DNA of 5,074 nucleotides from an uncultured bacterium. GTDB taxonomy: Bacteria > Planctomycetota > Planctomycetia > Pirellulales > UBA1268. Position numbers and translations under genes: made by a program. Of the stretch, positions 1-5,074 are shown in pieces. The DNA lies in the NCBI GenBank assembly GCA_937959175.1, contig CALGAS010000046.1, positions 1 to 5,074 on the forward strand, in the 5' to 3' direction. Under the pieces are notes generated by a model. The model was not told the origin of the DNA and searched no databases. It saw nothing but the letters and a program-made list of their open reading frames with translations. The stretch's first letter is position 1. Every line of letters starts with the position of its first letter.

Positions 1-8
1 GCTCCGCC

Positions 9-374
9 TCACTCGGCATCGACGACGGCAACACGGATTTCGACGCCGAGCGCGACCGCAATCCGAGCAAGCGTTTCAATCGTTGGATTCGCGTGCGGGT
101 TTGATTCCAGCCTCGAGAGTCGTGCCCGGTCGATCCCGCTGAGCCGCTGAAGGTCTGTCAGGCTCAGGCCCCGCTCCTGCCGTTTGGCCTTGAGGGTCTG
201 AAGGGTCTCCTGGAGCCGATCATGCATCGCCACGACGGCCCGTCCGCGTGCGGCGATCGAGTCTTTCGTCTGTTCGACGTCCTTGATGATCTCGCGGTGC
301 CGTGAGCGTTCGGCCGCCGACAGCGGTCGGCGAATGCGTTTGCGGATCGTCGTGCGGCGGGAATCGCGAGGCAT
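9..374 (-). CDS. XRE-family HTH protein, probable antitoxin of a BrnT-like module
   Basis: This 121-residue protein is a probable DNA-binding antitoxin and autorepressor. Residues about 58-113 form a Cro/CI-type helix-turn-helix: a helix with KAKRQERGLS, then LTDLQRLSGIDRARLSRLES as the turn and recognition helix, then NPTIETLARIAVALGVEI, which is typical of the domain's last helices. Residues 1-20 are very basic (RRTTIRKRIRRPLS), and residues 20-60 are charged and probably helical, perhaps a toxin-binding or dimerisation arm. The ATG at 374 was chosen because GAGGA lies 7 nt upstream. An in-frame TTG at 398 would add 8 residues and overlap the upstream gene, but has no such support. The gene starts 10 nt after the stop of the BrnT-like gene, so the two are almost certainly cotranscribed and translationally coupled. 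In type II modules such HTH proteins bind the toxin and repress their own promoter; that role is inferred here. An ordinary small regulator is the alternative. Confidence 0.82.
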   Translation of the reverse strand: MPRDSRRTTIRKRIRRPLSAAERSRHREIIKDVEQTKDSIAARGRAVVAMHDRLQETLQTLKAKRQERGLSLTDLQRLSGIDRARLSRLESNPHANPTIETLARIAVALGVEIRVAVVDAE

Positions 375-381
375 CAAAGCG

Positions 382-386
382 TCCTC
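382..386 (-). promoter_or_regulatory. Ribosome binding site deciding the HTH gene start
   Basis: On the minus strand GAGGA lies 7 nt before the ATG at 374, and its first two bases are the last two of the upstream gene's TGA stop. This is the clearest Shine-Dalgarno in the window. It favours the ATG over the upstream TTG at 398 and suggests that ribosomes ending the toxin-type gene reinitiate on the HTH gene. Confidence 0.65.
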
Positions 387-633
387 AGTCAAGCTCAAAG
401 GCTGTCACGGGCAGGATCGTGATCGCATCGATCATTTCGTACACGACGGCGAGCGGTCGCCCTTCTTTCGTTCGGCCAAACGCAATCCAGCGGCCGCTCG
501 ACCGCGACGTTTCCCTGGCGATCGGATGCATCAGCACCACCTCGGCCTCTTCTGGAGTGACACCGTGCTCGGCCAGGTGAGCGACGTTTCCGTCCGGCCA
601 CGAGTCATCCCAGACGATGTCGAACCATGGCAT
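385..633 (-). CDS. BrnT-like small protein, probable toxin of a type II TA-like module
   Basis: This 82-residue protein resembles the BrnT family of RelE-fold ribonuclease toxins. Visible landmarks are an N-terminal aromatic/acidic strand (FDIVWDD, residues 4-10), N16 followed by HLAEHGVTPEEAEVVL (19-34; compare the BrnT pattern N..KHGVSFEEA..VF), then a P-x(n)-SRSSGR-W segment (37-49). After these come FGRTKEGRPLAVVYE (52-66) and a C-terminal strand ITILPVTAFE (71-80). It lacks the C-terminal SAR..A...E helix that ends many BrnT proteins, so it is at best a divergent branch. The gene precedes its HTH partner, matching the toxin-first order of brnTA. Ribonuclease activity is inferred from family resemblance only. 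The ATG at 633 has no strong Shine-Dalgarno and would sit about 20 nt from the predicted transcript start. A non-toxic DUF4258-like protein is the alternative. Confidence 0.75.
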   Translation of the reverse strand: MPWFDIVWDDSWPDGNVAHLAEHGVTPEEAEVVLMHPIARETSRSSGRWIAFGRTKEGRPLAVVYEMIDAITILPVTAFELD

Positions 634-660
634 CCGAGTTGCTTACAAGACTGTTGACTT

Positions 661-666
661 ATTGTA
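661..666 (-). promoter_or_regulatory. Candidate -10 element for the BrnT-like/HTH operon
   Basis: On the minus strand TACAAT (5 of 6 matches to TATAAT) lies 27 nt before the ATG at 633, in the AT-richest part of the window. No good -35 box is found at 16-18 nt upstream, so any promoter would need an activator or be weak. A second, weaker candidate lies upstream: TATACA at 712-717 with TTGCAG at 736-741 and an 18-nt spacer. An inverted repeat, TACAA at 644-648 and TTGTA at 662-666, overlaps the -10 and could be an autoregulatory operator. All of this is motif reading. Confidence 0.3.
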
Positions 667-716
667 CACGGGCGGCTCGCTCCGTGATGAGTCCACCAAG
701 GAGTGTACTTATGTAT

Positions 717-821
717 ACCCAAAGGGTCCTGAGCCCTGCAAGGCCGGCCCACCCAAAACCCCAGGGTCCCGATCGATCCTGGGCAGGCTTCAAGCCTGCC
801 CCCACGGTGGCGGTGCCCACC
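717..821. repeat. Cluster of inverted repeats downstream of the GH92 gene
   Basis: Several inverted repeats are packed together here. They are ACCC/GGGT (717-720 and 724-727), AGGG/CCCT (723-726 and 734-737), CCCAGG/CCTGGG (760-765 and 778-783) around the palindrome GATCGATC (771-778), a perfect 10-bp-arm palindrome (781-801) and GGTGG/CCACC (806-810 and 817-821). The cluster lies 29 nt past the GH92 stop, in a stretch with no supportable gene. It could be a REP-like or small nonautonomous interspersed element, or 3'-end structure of the GH92 transcript. No target-site duplication or transposase is visible. Confidence 0.45.
781..801. repeat. Perfect palindrome with 10-bp arms
   Basis: GGGCAGGCTT and AAGCCTGCCC flank a single central base, so the site folds equally well on either strand. 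It lies about 50 nt after the hydrolase stop and could stabilise or end that transcript. Neither strand shows a T-tract after the stem, so a classical intrinsic terminator is not supported. The strong arms make it the core of the surrounding repeat cluster. Confidence 0.6.
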
Positions 822-849
822 ATCCTGGAGCATCAACGGCGAGCCTGGC

Positions 850-3087
850 TCAGTGACTGGTGCCTGAACTGCCAGCCGAGGGGGGCCGCTGGTCGGTCCA
901 GATCGTCGGGGTGTCGGTCATCTCGAGCTCGAGCGTGCCCCGGCCGGAGATTTCGGCCCAGCGGAGGAAGGGCCGCTCGAGCGGCCGGCCGTCGAGCGAC
1001 GCGGCCGCGACGTAGGGCCGGTCTGGAGCGTTGTCGGGAGCCGAGATTCGCAGGCCGCCGCCGTCGCCCAGCCGCAGCCGGGCCTCCCGAAAGAGCGGCG
1101 AGCCGATCAGAAACACGTCCTGGCCGGCCACGGGAAAGAGCCCCAGGGCGTTCCAGACATACCAGGAACTCATCCCGCCGGAGTCGTCGTTGCCGACGAG
1201 GCCGCCCGGCGTGTCGCCGTGAAGCTGGGTCAGGCAGGCCCGCACGATCTCGCAGGTGCGGTCGGGCCGCCCGGCGTAAAGGTAGGCGTAGGGCGACTCC
1301 ATGTCGGGCTCGTTGTTGAGCCCCTCGAACCGCCCCAGGGCCGCCCCCGCAGCCATCTCCTCGGCCGACGGGCTGCGGCCGGGCTGCCGGACCGGCGGCT
1401 CCCCCCGGCCGAAGAACCGATCGAGGGCGGCGACAAAGGCCTCGTCGCCCCCGGCCAACGCGATCCGCCCGGCCATGTCGTGGAGGAGCCGATAGGCGTA
1501 GTTCCACTTCGTCCCCTCGTAGTAGGTCGAGTCGAGCAGTTCGCCCCGCTCGTCGAAGGCGTTTCGCCAGCGGCCGGCCAGCGTTCGCATCCGCCGCGCA
1601 GTCGCCTCGTCGCCGATGCCGCGGGCCAGCTCGACGGTGCAGAAGCAGGCGTAGGCGAGGTCGAGCGTGTGGGTAATCGGATGGACGAGGCCGTCCTGGA
1701 GAAAGGCCTCGCCGTAGGCCCGCCCGAGGTCCTTGCACATCAGCGTCACGGCCCGCTCCCAGTCGATCCCGGGCAGCCGGCGATGGAAGGCGTCGGCGAT
1801 CACGACGTGGGCCAGGCCGCTGGCCTGGTGGGCGAAGCGGTCGTAGCCCCGGGCCAGGCGGTAGCCGATCGGGAAGTTGCCCTCCATCTCGACCACCGTC
1901 AGCAGCGAGTTGATCAGGTCGGCCGCCTCGCGGGGAAAGAGCGTCAGCACGAGCGGGAGCTGGGTCTTGTACATGTCCCACATCGTCGAGAAGTCGAAGG
2001 CGAACGGCCCCTCCCAGGGCCAGAAGGGCGACTCGTCGTTGGCCTCGCAGGGCTTGATGAACGCGTGGTAGGCGGCCGTCCAGAAGGTCCGCCGCTGGCG
2101 GGGCGTTCCCCCGGCAATCGTGATCCGGCCGAGCCGCTCGTCCCAGGCGGCCGCGGCCGCAGCCCGGGCGGCCGGGAAGGATTGCCGCCCGGCCGCGTGG
2201 TTCCGCCAGGCCTGCGGCAGGCTCCGGAACGAGAAGGCGACCTGCAACTCGATCTCCTGGCCGGCGGTCGTCGGGCCGCTGAAGCAGATCCCGAACGGCT
2301 CGAACCGCGACTCGCGGATGTATTCGTAGCGGACTTCCCGCTCGGCCGGTCGCAGCTGGCCGTCGACCCAGAGCATCGTCTCGCAGGCCTCGCCCCAGCC
2401 CCGCAGCTCGACGGCGATGCAGACCGGCAGCCCCTCCATCGTCACGCAGGCCTCGGCCCGTCCCGGCCCCAGCAGCCGGCACTCGCCCCGCAGCGGAATC
2501 GTCCGGCCGTCCTCGATCGCGATCCCGCCATGCGAGACGTCGACGAGGATCATCGCCCGCTCCGAGGCCGGAAAGGTGTAGCGATGGACGGCGGTGCGCC
2601 GCGTCACGGTCAGCGCGGCGGCGATCCCCGGCTCGCCGAGCCGGCAGGCGTGGAAGCCGGGGCTGGCCTCCGCGTCGACCGGCAAACGTGGCGTGTCGGC
2701 GGCCGCCAGCCCGCCCGCCTCGGCCGTCAGCGGCACGACCCGGCAGTAGTTGTAGTACTTGCGGATCGCGCCGACGCCCGACGGATGGAAGTGGGTGAAG
2801 CCCGAGATCCGGATCGCGTCGGCGAGCGGCTCGGGCAGGCCCTGGAGCGACTTGCCCCAGCGGCCGTAGCCGGTCGGGTAGCCGCCGGAGAAGGGGCAGG
2901 CGGAGACCATCCCGAAGGGCAGGCAGGCGCCGGGATGGGTGTTGCCGATCTGGGGCTTCGGCCAGAACCAGGCCGCCGCCTGGCCCGTAACTTCGGGCAG
3001 ATCGACCGGCTCGGTGCCGATGAAGGGATCGACCCACGCGCGGGGCGGGCGGCCCTCCTGCTCCGCCTCAGGATCGGATTGCGGCAT
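850..3087 (-). CDS. GH92 family glycoside hydrolase (alpha-mannosidase-type), no signal peptide
   Basis: This 745-residue protein has normal GH92 length. The N-terminal beta-sandwich domain opens with WVDPFIGT (residues 18-25) and GNTHPGACLPFGMV (48-61), followed by GFTHFHPSG (96-104). The C-terminal (alpha/alpha)6 catalytic domain carries TMWDMYKTQLPL (368-379), YYEGTKWNYAYRLLHD (522-537), GLNNEPDMESPYAYLYAG (589-606) and GNDDSGGMSSWYVWNALGLF (632-651), all GH92 hallmarks. Characterised members are calcium-dependent, inverting exo-alpha-mannosidases. By spacing from memory, E524 would be the general acid, and N633-D634-D635 would lie where the base carboxylates are. The usual cysteine of the GN[ED]DCGQMS motif is serine here. 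Linkage specificity cannot be assigned. The ATG at 3087 is 19 nt after the glycosyltransferase stop and just before the conserved domain. The ATG at 3180 would overlap that gene by 74 nt and add a poorly conserved Arg/Pro-rich stretch. Neither start gives a signal peptide, so the enzyme is probably cytoplasmic, unlike most characterised GH92 enzymes. Confidence 0.93.
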   Translation of the reverse strand: MPQSDPEAEQEGRPPRAWVDPFIGTEPVDLPEVTGQAAAWFWPKPQIGNTHPGACLPFGMVSACPFSGGYPTGYGRWGKSLQGLPEPLADAIRISGFTHFHPSGVGAIRKYYNYCRVVPLTAEAGGLAAADTPRLPVDAEASPGFHACRLGEPGIAAALTVTRRTAVHRYTFPASERAMILVDVSHGGIAIEDGRTIPLRGECRLLGPGRAEACVTMEGLPVCIAVELRGWGEACETMLWVDGQLRPAEREVRYEYIRESRFEPFGICFSGPTTAGQEIELQVAFSFRSLPQAWRNHAAGRQSFPAARAAAAAAWDERLGRITIAGGTPRQRRTFWTAAYHAFIKPCEANDESPFWPWEGPFAFDFSTMWDMYKTQLPLVLTLFPREAADLINSLLTVVEMEGNFPIGYRLARGYDRFAHQASGLAHVVIADAFHRRLPGIDWERAVTLMCKDLGRAYGEAFLQDGLVHPITHTLDLAYACFCTVELARGIGDEATARRMRTLAGRWRNAFDERGELLDSTYYEGTKWNYAYRLLHDMAGRIALAGGDEAFVAALDRFFGRGEPPVRQPGRSPSAEEMAAGAALGRFEGLNNEPDMESPYAYLYAGRPDRTCEIVRACLTQLHGDTPGGLVGNDDSGGMSSWYVWNALGLFPVAGQDVFLIGSPLFREARLRLGDGGGLRISAPDNAPDRPYVAAASLDGRPLERPFLRWAEISGRGTLELEMTDTPTIWTDQRPPSAGSSGTSH

Positions 3088-3106
3088 GGGTCGAAGCGGG
3101 CGGGGG

Positions 3107-4420
3107 TCAGGCCGCGGCCTGAAGGACCGGCGAGGCAAGCAGTCGGGCGAGGATCTCCGCCCGGTCGAACCGGGCGGCATGGCTCCGCGCCTGGCTACTG
3201 ATCGCCTCCCGCTGGGCGTCGCTCATCGCGGCGACTCGGTCGAGCGTCGCGGCCAGGTCGGCGACGTCGCCTGCCGCATGATAGAGGCAGTGGTCGCCGG
3301 TGGCCTCCGGAATCCCGCCAGTGCGGGTGGTGACCACCGGGCCCCGGCCGCCGGCGAGCATCGCCTCGACCACCGCGATCCCGAAGGTCTCAGTGAACTC
3401 CGGCCGCGGCTTGCTTGGCAGGCAGTAGGCATGGCAGCCGGCCATCAAGACCCGCTTCTCGGCGTCGCCCACGTCATTGAAGAAGCGGATCGCGGGATCG
3501 CCGGCGGCCAGCTCGCGGAGCGTCGCCTCGTGGGGACCGGTGCCGCCGATCACGAGGGGCATCCAGCCCCGCAGCCGGCTGGCCCGATAGGCCCGAATCA
3601 GGTCGTCGACGCCCTTCGCCTCGGTGAGCCGGCTCAAGAACAAGAGGTAGCCGTCGCTCGTAAGCCCGCGGCGGGCAAGCGTGGCATCCTGCTCGGCGGC
3701 GGCGGGAGGCGTCAGGTAGGCCGCCGTGTCGATCGCGGGGTAGCTGATCGCCACGCGGGCCTCGAGCTGCGGGGCGAAGCGGGTGCCGAGCCGGTCGTCG
3801 ACCTCGCTGCCCGCCGCCACGATCAGATCCTTGGTGAACCGGCTGACGGCGACCGGCAGATCGTGGTCGAGGTAGTTCTGGAGGACGGTCGCCGCGGCAC
3901 CGACCTGCCCGGTCTGGAGGGCGTTGGAGACGACGTTGGTGATGTCCGAGCCGACCGCCTCGGCGATCGTCGTCGGCGGGGCGAGGTCGGCGAGGCAGCG
4001 GATTGCGTGCACGGCCTGCATCACCATCTGCCCGTGCGGCACGAGGTAGAGGTTCATCACGACGGTCCTGCCGCGGAAGGCGGCCAGCAGATCGACCAGA
4101 TGACCCGCGATCGCGTAGCCGAGGCGGCCGTCGAGCACCTTGTAGTCGCCGATCGGTGCCGGCCGGTCGACTGAGATGCCGGCCGAGTAGGCGGGGACCG
4201 ACTCGAGCGGCTTCAGCGGCAGCTCAGAGGCGGCGAGCACGTCGAGGGGATAACTGACGATGTGGACCCGCTCGAAGCCGGCGGCCAGGGCGGCCTCGGC
4301 GAGGTTGCGGGCCTCGGTCGAGTGCCCGCAGATGATCGGGTCGGCCCGGGCGAGGAGCACGAGGTTGCGCGGGCTCCGGCCGGTTCGGAAGTCGACGGTG
4401 GGTTGGGGTCGCGGTGCCAT
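3107..4420 (-). CDS. GT4-type glycosyltransferase (GT-B fold)
   Basis: This 437-residue protein is a retaining-type, nucleotide-sugar-dependent glycosyltransferase. The N-terminal Rossmann-like domain has NLVLLARADPIICGHSTEA (residues 19-37), where the CGH turn sits where GT4 enzymes have their glycine-rich donor/acceptor loop, then VHIVSYPLDVL (52-62) and GDYKVLDGRLGYAIAG (91-106). The linker region includes DLPVAVSRFTKDLI (187-200) and ISYPAID (225-231). The C-terminal donor domain is typical: LFLSRLTEAKGVDDLIRAYR (260-279), LVIGGTGP (289-296), an EX7E motif (E344 and E352 in EFTETFGIAVVEAMLAGG) and VVTTRTGGIPEA (362-373). No membrane segment or signal peptide is seen, so it acts in the cytoplasm. 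Donor and acceptor are unknown. The ATG at 4420 gives a start shortly before the domain and lies about 49 nt from the predicted sigma-54 start. A GTG at 4468 would begin almost at that start. It is the first gene of an operon with the GH92 hydrolase. Confidence 0.88.
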   Translation of the reverse strand: MAPRPQPTVDFRTGRSPRNLVLLARADPIICGHSTEARNLAEAALAAGFERVHIVSYPLDVLAASELPLKPLESVPAYSAGISVDRPAPIGDYKVLDGRLGYAIAGHLVDLLAAFRGRTVVMNLYLVPHGQMVMQAVHAIRCLADLAPPTTIAEAVGSDITNVVSNALQTGQVGAAATVLQNYLDHDLPVAVSRFTKDLIVAAGSEVDDRLGTRFAPQLEARVAISYPAIDTAAYLTPPAAAEQDATLARRGLTSDGYLLFLSRLTEAKGVDDLIRAYRASRLRGWMPLVIGGTGPHEATLRELAAGDPAIRFFNDVGDAEKRVLMAGCHAYCLPSKPRPEFTETFGIAVVEAMLAGGRGPVVTTRTGGIPEATGDHCLYHAAGDVADLAATLDRVAAMSDAQREAISSQARSHAARFDRAEILARLLASPVLQAAA

Positions 4421-4479
4421 AGGAGACGCTCGGAGTTGGAAGAAACCGGTTCGGCCCGACAGACGCACCCCCGCAGAAC

Positions 4480-4495
4480 TGCAACTGATGTGCCA
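4480..4495 (-). promoter_or_regulatory. Sigma-54 (RpoN) -24/-12 promoter of the glycosyltransferase-GH92 operon
   Basis: The minus strand reads TGGCACATCAGTTGCA, which fits TGGCAC-N5-TTGCA at all 11 fixed positions, with the invariant GG and GC correctly spaced. The start point would be near 4469, giving a leader of about 49 nt before the ATG at 4420. No convincing sigma-70 boxes were seen at this position. Such promoters need an ATP-driven enhancer-binding activator, so the operon is probably induced by a specific signal. Confidence 0.68.
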
Positions 4496-4511
4496 AACGC
4501 CGTCCCGCCAG

Positions 4512-4530
4512 CTGCCAGCAGTGCTGTCAG
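4512..4530. promoter_or_regulatory. 19-bp palindrome, candidate regulator binding site
   Basis: CTGCCAGCAGTGCTGTCAG is symmetric about 4521, with only one mismatched base pair per half-site. It lies 16 bp upstream of the sigma-54 element, about -52 relative to the predicted start. That is nearer than the -80 to -200 usual for enhancer-binding proteins. It could be an activator site acting at short range, a repressor site, or a site serving the divergent uvrC side. Confidence 0.45.
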
Positions 4531-4585
4531 ATCCCTAAGCGGCCCCCTGGCAACGACTTCCCGCCCGGAGCATTCCTGATCGCGC

Positions 4586-4629
4586 CAGGCCGGCCGCGAT
4601 GGCCTGCCTCCCGCGTGGGCAGTCCTGCC
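4586..4629. repeat. Two short inverted repeats upstream of uvrC
   Basis: CAGGCC (4586-4591) and GGCCTG (4601-4606) flank 9 nt, and GGCAG (4618-4622) and CTGCC (4625-4629) flank 2 nt. Both lie between the divergent genes, 50-90 bp before the uvrC start. In DNA this GC-rich, short repeats occur often by chance, and no T-tract follows. They may be regulatory or structural, or mean nothing. Confidence 0.25.
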
Positions 4630-4678
4630 ACCGGAGTAGCCGGCGGCCGCGGTCCGCCCTGGCAGTAGAATCTCGCTC

Positions 4679-5074
4679 ATGACGCCCCCGGCCTCTGACG
4701 ACCGCGACGCAGCCTCCGCCGCCCCGCCCGAGGGGCCGGAGAGCCTCCCGGCCGACACCGAGACGCTTGCGGTCGAGGCCGCCGCGGCCCGCGACCGCTC
4801 GGCCGCCGCCCGCAAGGTGCGGTCGTTTCCGACGACGCCGGGCGTCTATCTGATGAAGGACGCCGCCGGCCGGGTGATCTACGTCGGCAAGGCGAAGAAC
4901 CTTCGGGCCCGGGCCGGATCCTACTTCCTCAAGGCGGCCGCCGAGGATCGCCGCACCGCCGACCTCGTCCGCGAGATCCGCGACATCGATTACCTGGAGG
5001 CCGAGAGCGAGGTCGACGCCCTCCTGCTCGAGAGCCGGCTGGTCAAGGACGTCCAGCCTCGGTTCAACAGCGAC
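4679..5074 (+). CDS. uvrC: UvrC, excinuclease ABC subunit C (N-terminal part, cut by window end)
   Basis: UvrC is the nuclease of UvrABC nucleotide excision repair and makes the 3' and 5' incisions around DNA lesions. The 132 codons here stay open to the window end and cover only the N-terminal GIY-YIG domain (3' incision). TPGVYLMKDAAGRVIYVGKA spans residues 53-72, followed by KNLRARAGSYFL (73-84) and the closing helix SEVDALLLESRLVKDVQPRF (110-129). The GVY/IYVG tyrosines (Y57, Y68), the following K71, basic R76/R78 and an acidic helix are all present. The first 45 residues are an Ala/Pro/Glu-rich extension that most UvrC proteins lack. An in-frame TAG at 4637 leaves ATG 4679 as the earliest usable start; a GTG at 4817 would give the usual short N-terminus. 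No strong Shine-Dalgarno precedes either. The gene is divergent from the carbohydrate operon and probably unrelated to it. Confidence 0.95.
   Translation, partial: MTPPASDDRDAASAAPPEGPESLPADTETLAVEAAAARDRSAAARKVRSFPTTPGVYLMKDAAGRVIYVGKAKNLRARAGSYFLKAAAEDRRTADLVREIRDIDYLEAESEVDALLLESRLVKDVQPRFNSD

Noticed and set aside
781..801. Perfect palindrome as an intrinsic terminator for the hydrolase operon
   Set aside because: There is no T-tract on either strand after the stem, so only a structural or repeat role is supported.
531..836. Minus-strand open frame across the intergenic repeat cluster (101 codons)
   Set aside because: It overlaps the BrnT-like gene in another frame and runs through inverted repeats. 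Its product is low in recognisable structure.
627..1319. Plus-strand open frame starting in the intergenic region (230 codons)
   Set aside because: Most of it is antisense to the GH92 C-terminus and reads as Arg-rich low complexity, with no ribosome binding site.
833..3037. Second minus-strand frame across the GH92 gene (734 codons)
   Set aside because: It is a frame-shifted, Arg/Gly-rich reading of the same gene with no family motif.
3085..3180. N-terminal extension of the GH92 protein from the ATG at 3180
   Set aside because: It would overlap the glycosyltransferase by 74 nt and add an Arg/Pro-rich stretch with neither family similarity nor signal-peptide character.
1219..3201. Long plus-strand open frame antisense to the GH92 gene (660 codons)
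   Set aside because: Its translation is Gly/Pro/Arg/Ala-rich with no recognisable motif, while the opposite strand encodes a complete, well-conserved GH92 protein. Long antisense frames are expected in DNA of this GC content.
2939..4174. Plus-strand open frame antisense to the glycosyltransferase and hydrolase start (411 codons)
   Set aside because: It crosses the junction of two well-supported minus-strand genes and shows no domain, so it is a shadow frame.
4466..4468. GTG as the start of the glycosyltransferase
   Set aside because: It would begin 1-2 nt from the predicted sigma-54 start and add 16 residues outside the conserved domain. The ATG at 4420 fits better.
4421..4678. Sigma-70 promoter for uvrC
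   Set aside because: I could not find a -35/-10 pair with acceptable spacing on the plus strand, so none is called.
4213..4815. Minus-strand open frame spanning the divergent intergenic region (200 codons)
   Set aside because: It overlaps both the glycosyltransferase start and uvrC antisense and contains the sigma-54 element. Its Ser/Pro/Arg-rich product is a composition artefact.

Overview
The window is GC-rich (highest by eye in the central genes). It carries a cytoplasmic-looking family GH92 glycoside hydrolase, a GT4-type glycosyltransferase, a BrnT-like/HTH gene pair and the 5' end of uvrC. Shine-Dalgarno sequences are mostly weak or absent, and the small BrnT-like protein resembles proteins I associate with Planctomycetes. 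A planctomycete (Isosphaeraceae/Gemmataceae-like) source is therefore my best guess. It is an inference: the window has no rRNA or other marker to settle it.

Layout. Positions 9-633 (minus strand) hold a compact two-gene module, a BrnT-like toxin-type protein followed by an XRE-family HTH protein. It has the order and tight spacing of a type II toxin-antitoxin operon. Positions 634-849 are noncoding: an AT-richer promoter-like stretch lies next to the toxin-type gene, followed by a dense cluster of inverted repeats next to the hydrolase stop codon. Positions 850-4420 (minus strand) form a two-gene operon, the glycosyltransferase first and the GH92 hydrolase 19 nt downstream. Positions 4421-4678 are a divergent intergenic region. 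Positions 4679-5074 (plus strand) are the N-terminal 132 codons of uvrC, cut by the window end.

The most notable signal is a full match to the sigma-54 (RpoN) -24/-12 consensus, TGGCAC-N5-TTGCA, placed correctly to transcribe the glycosyltransferase-hydrolase operon. A 19-bp near-perfect palindrome lies just upstream of it. Neither carbohydrate enzyme shows a signal peptide. The operon may therefore be a regulated intracellular pathway that builds and trims, or recycles, a mannose-containing glycan or small glycoside. Its substrate cannot be read from the sequence.

The toxin-antitoxin-like module also looks unusual. A BrnT-like, toxin-first arrangement is paired with an HTH-XRE protein instead of the ribbon-helix-helix BrnA. 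The module appears slightly less GC-rich than the operon beside it.
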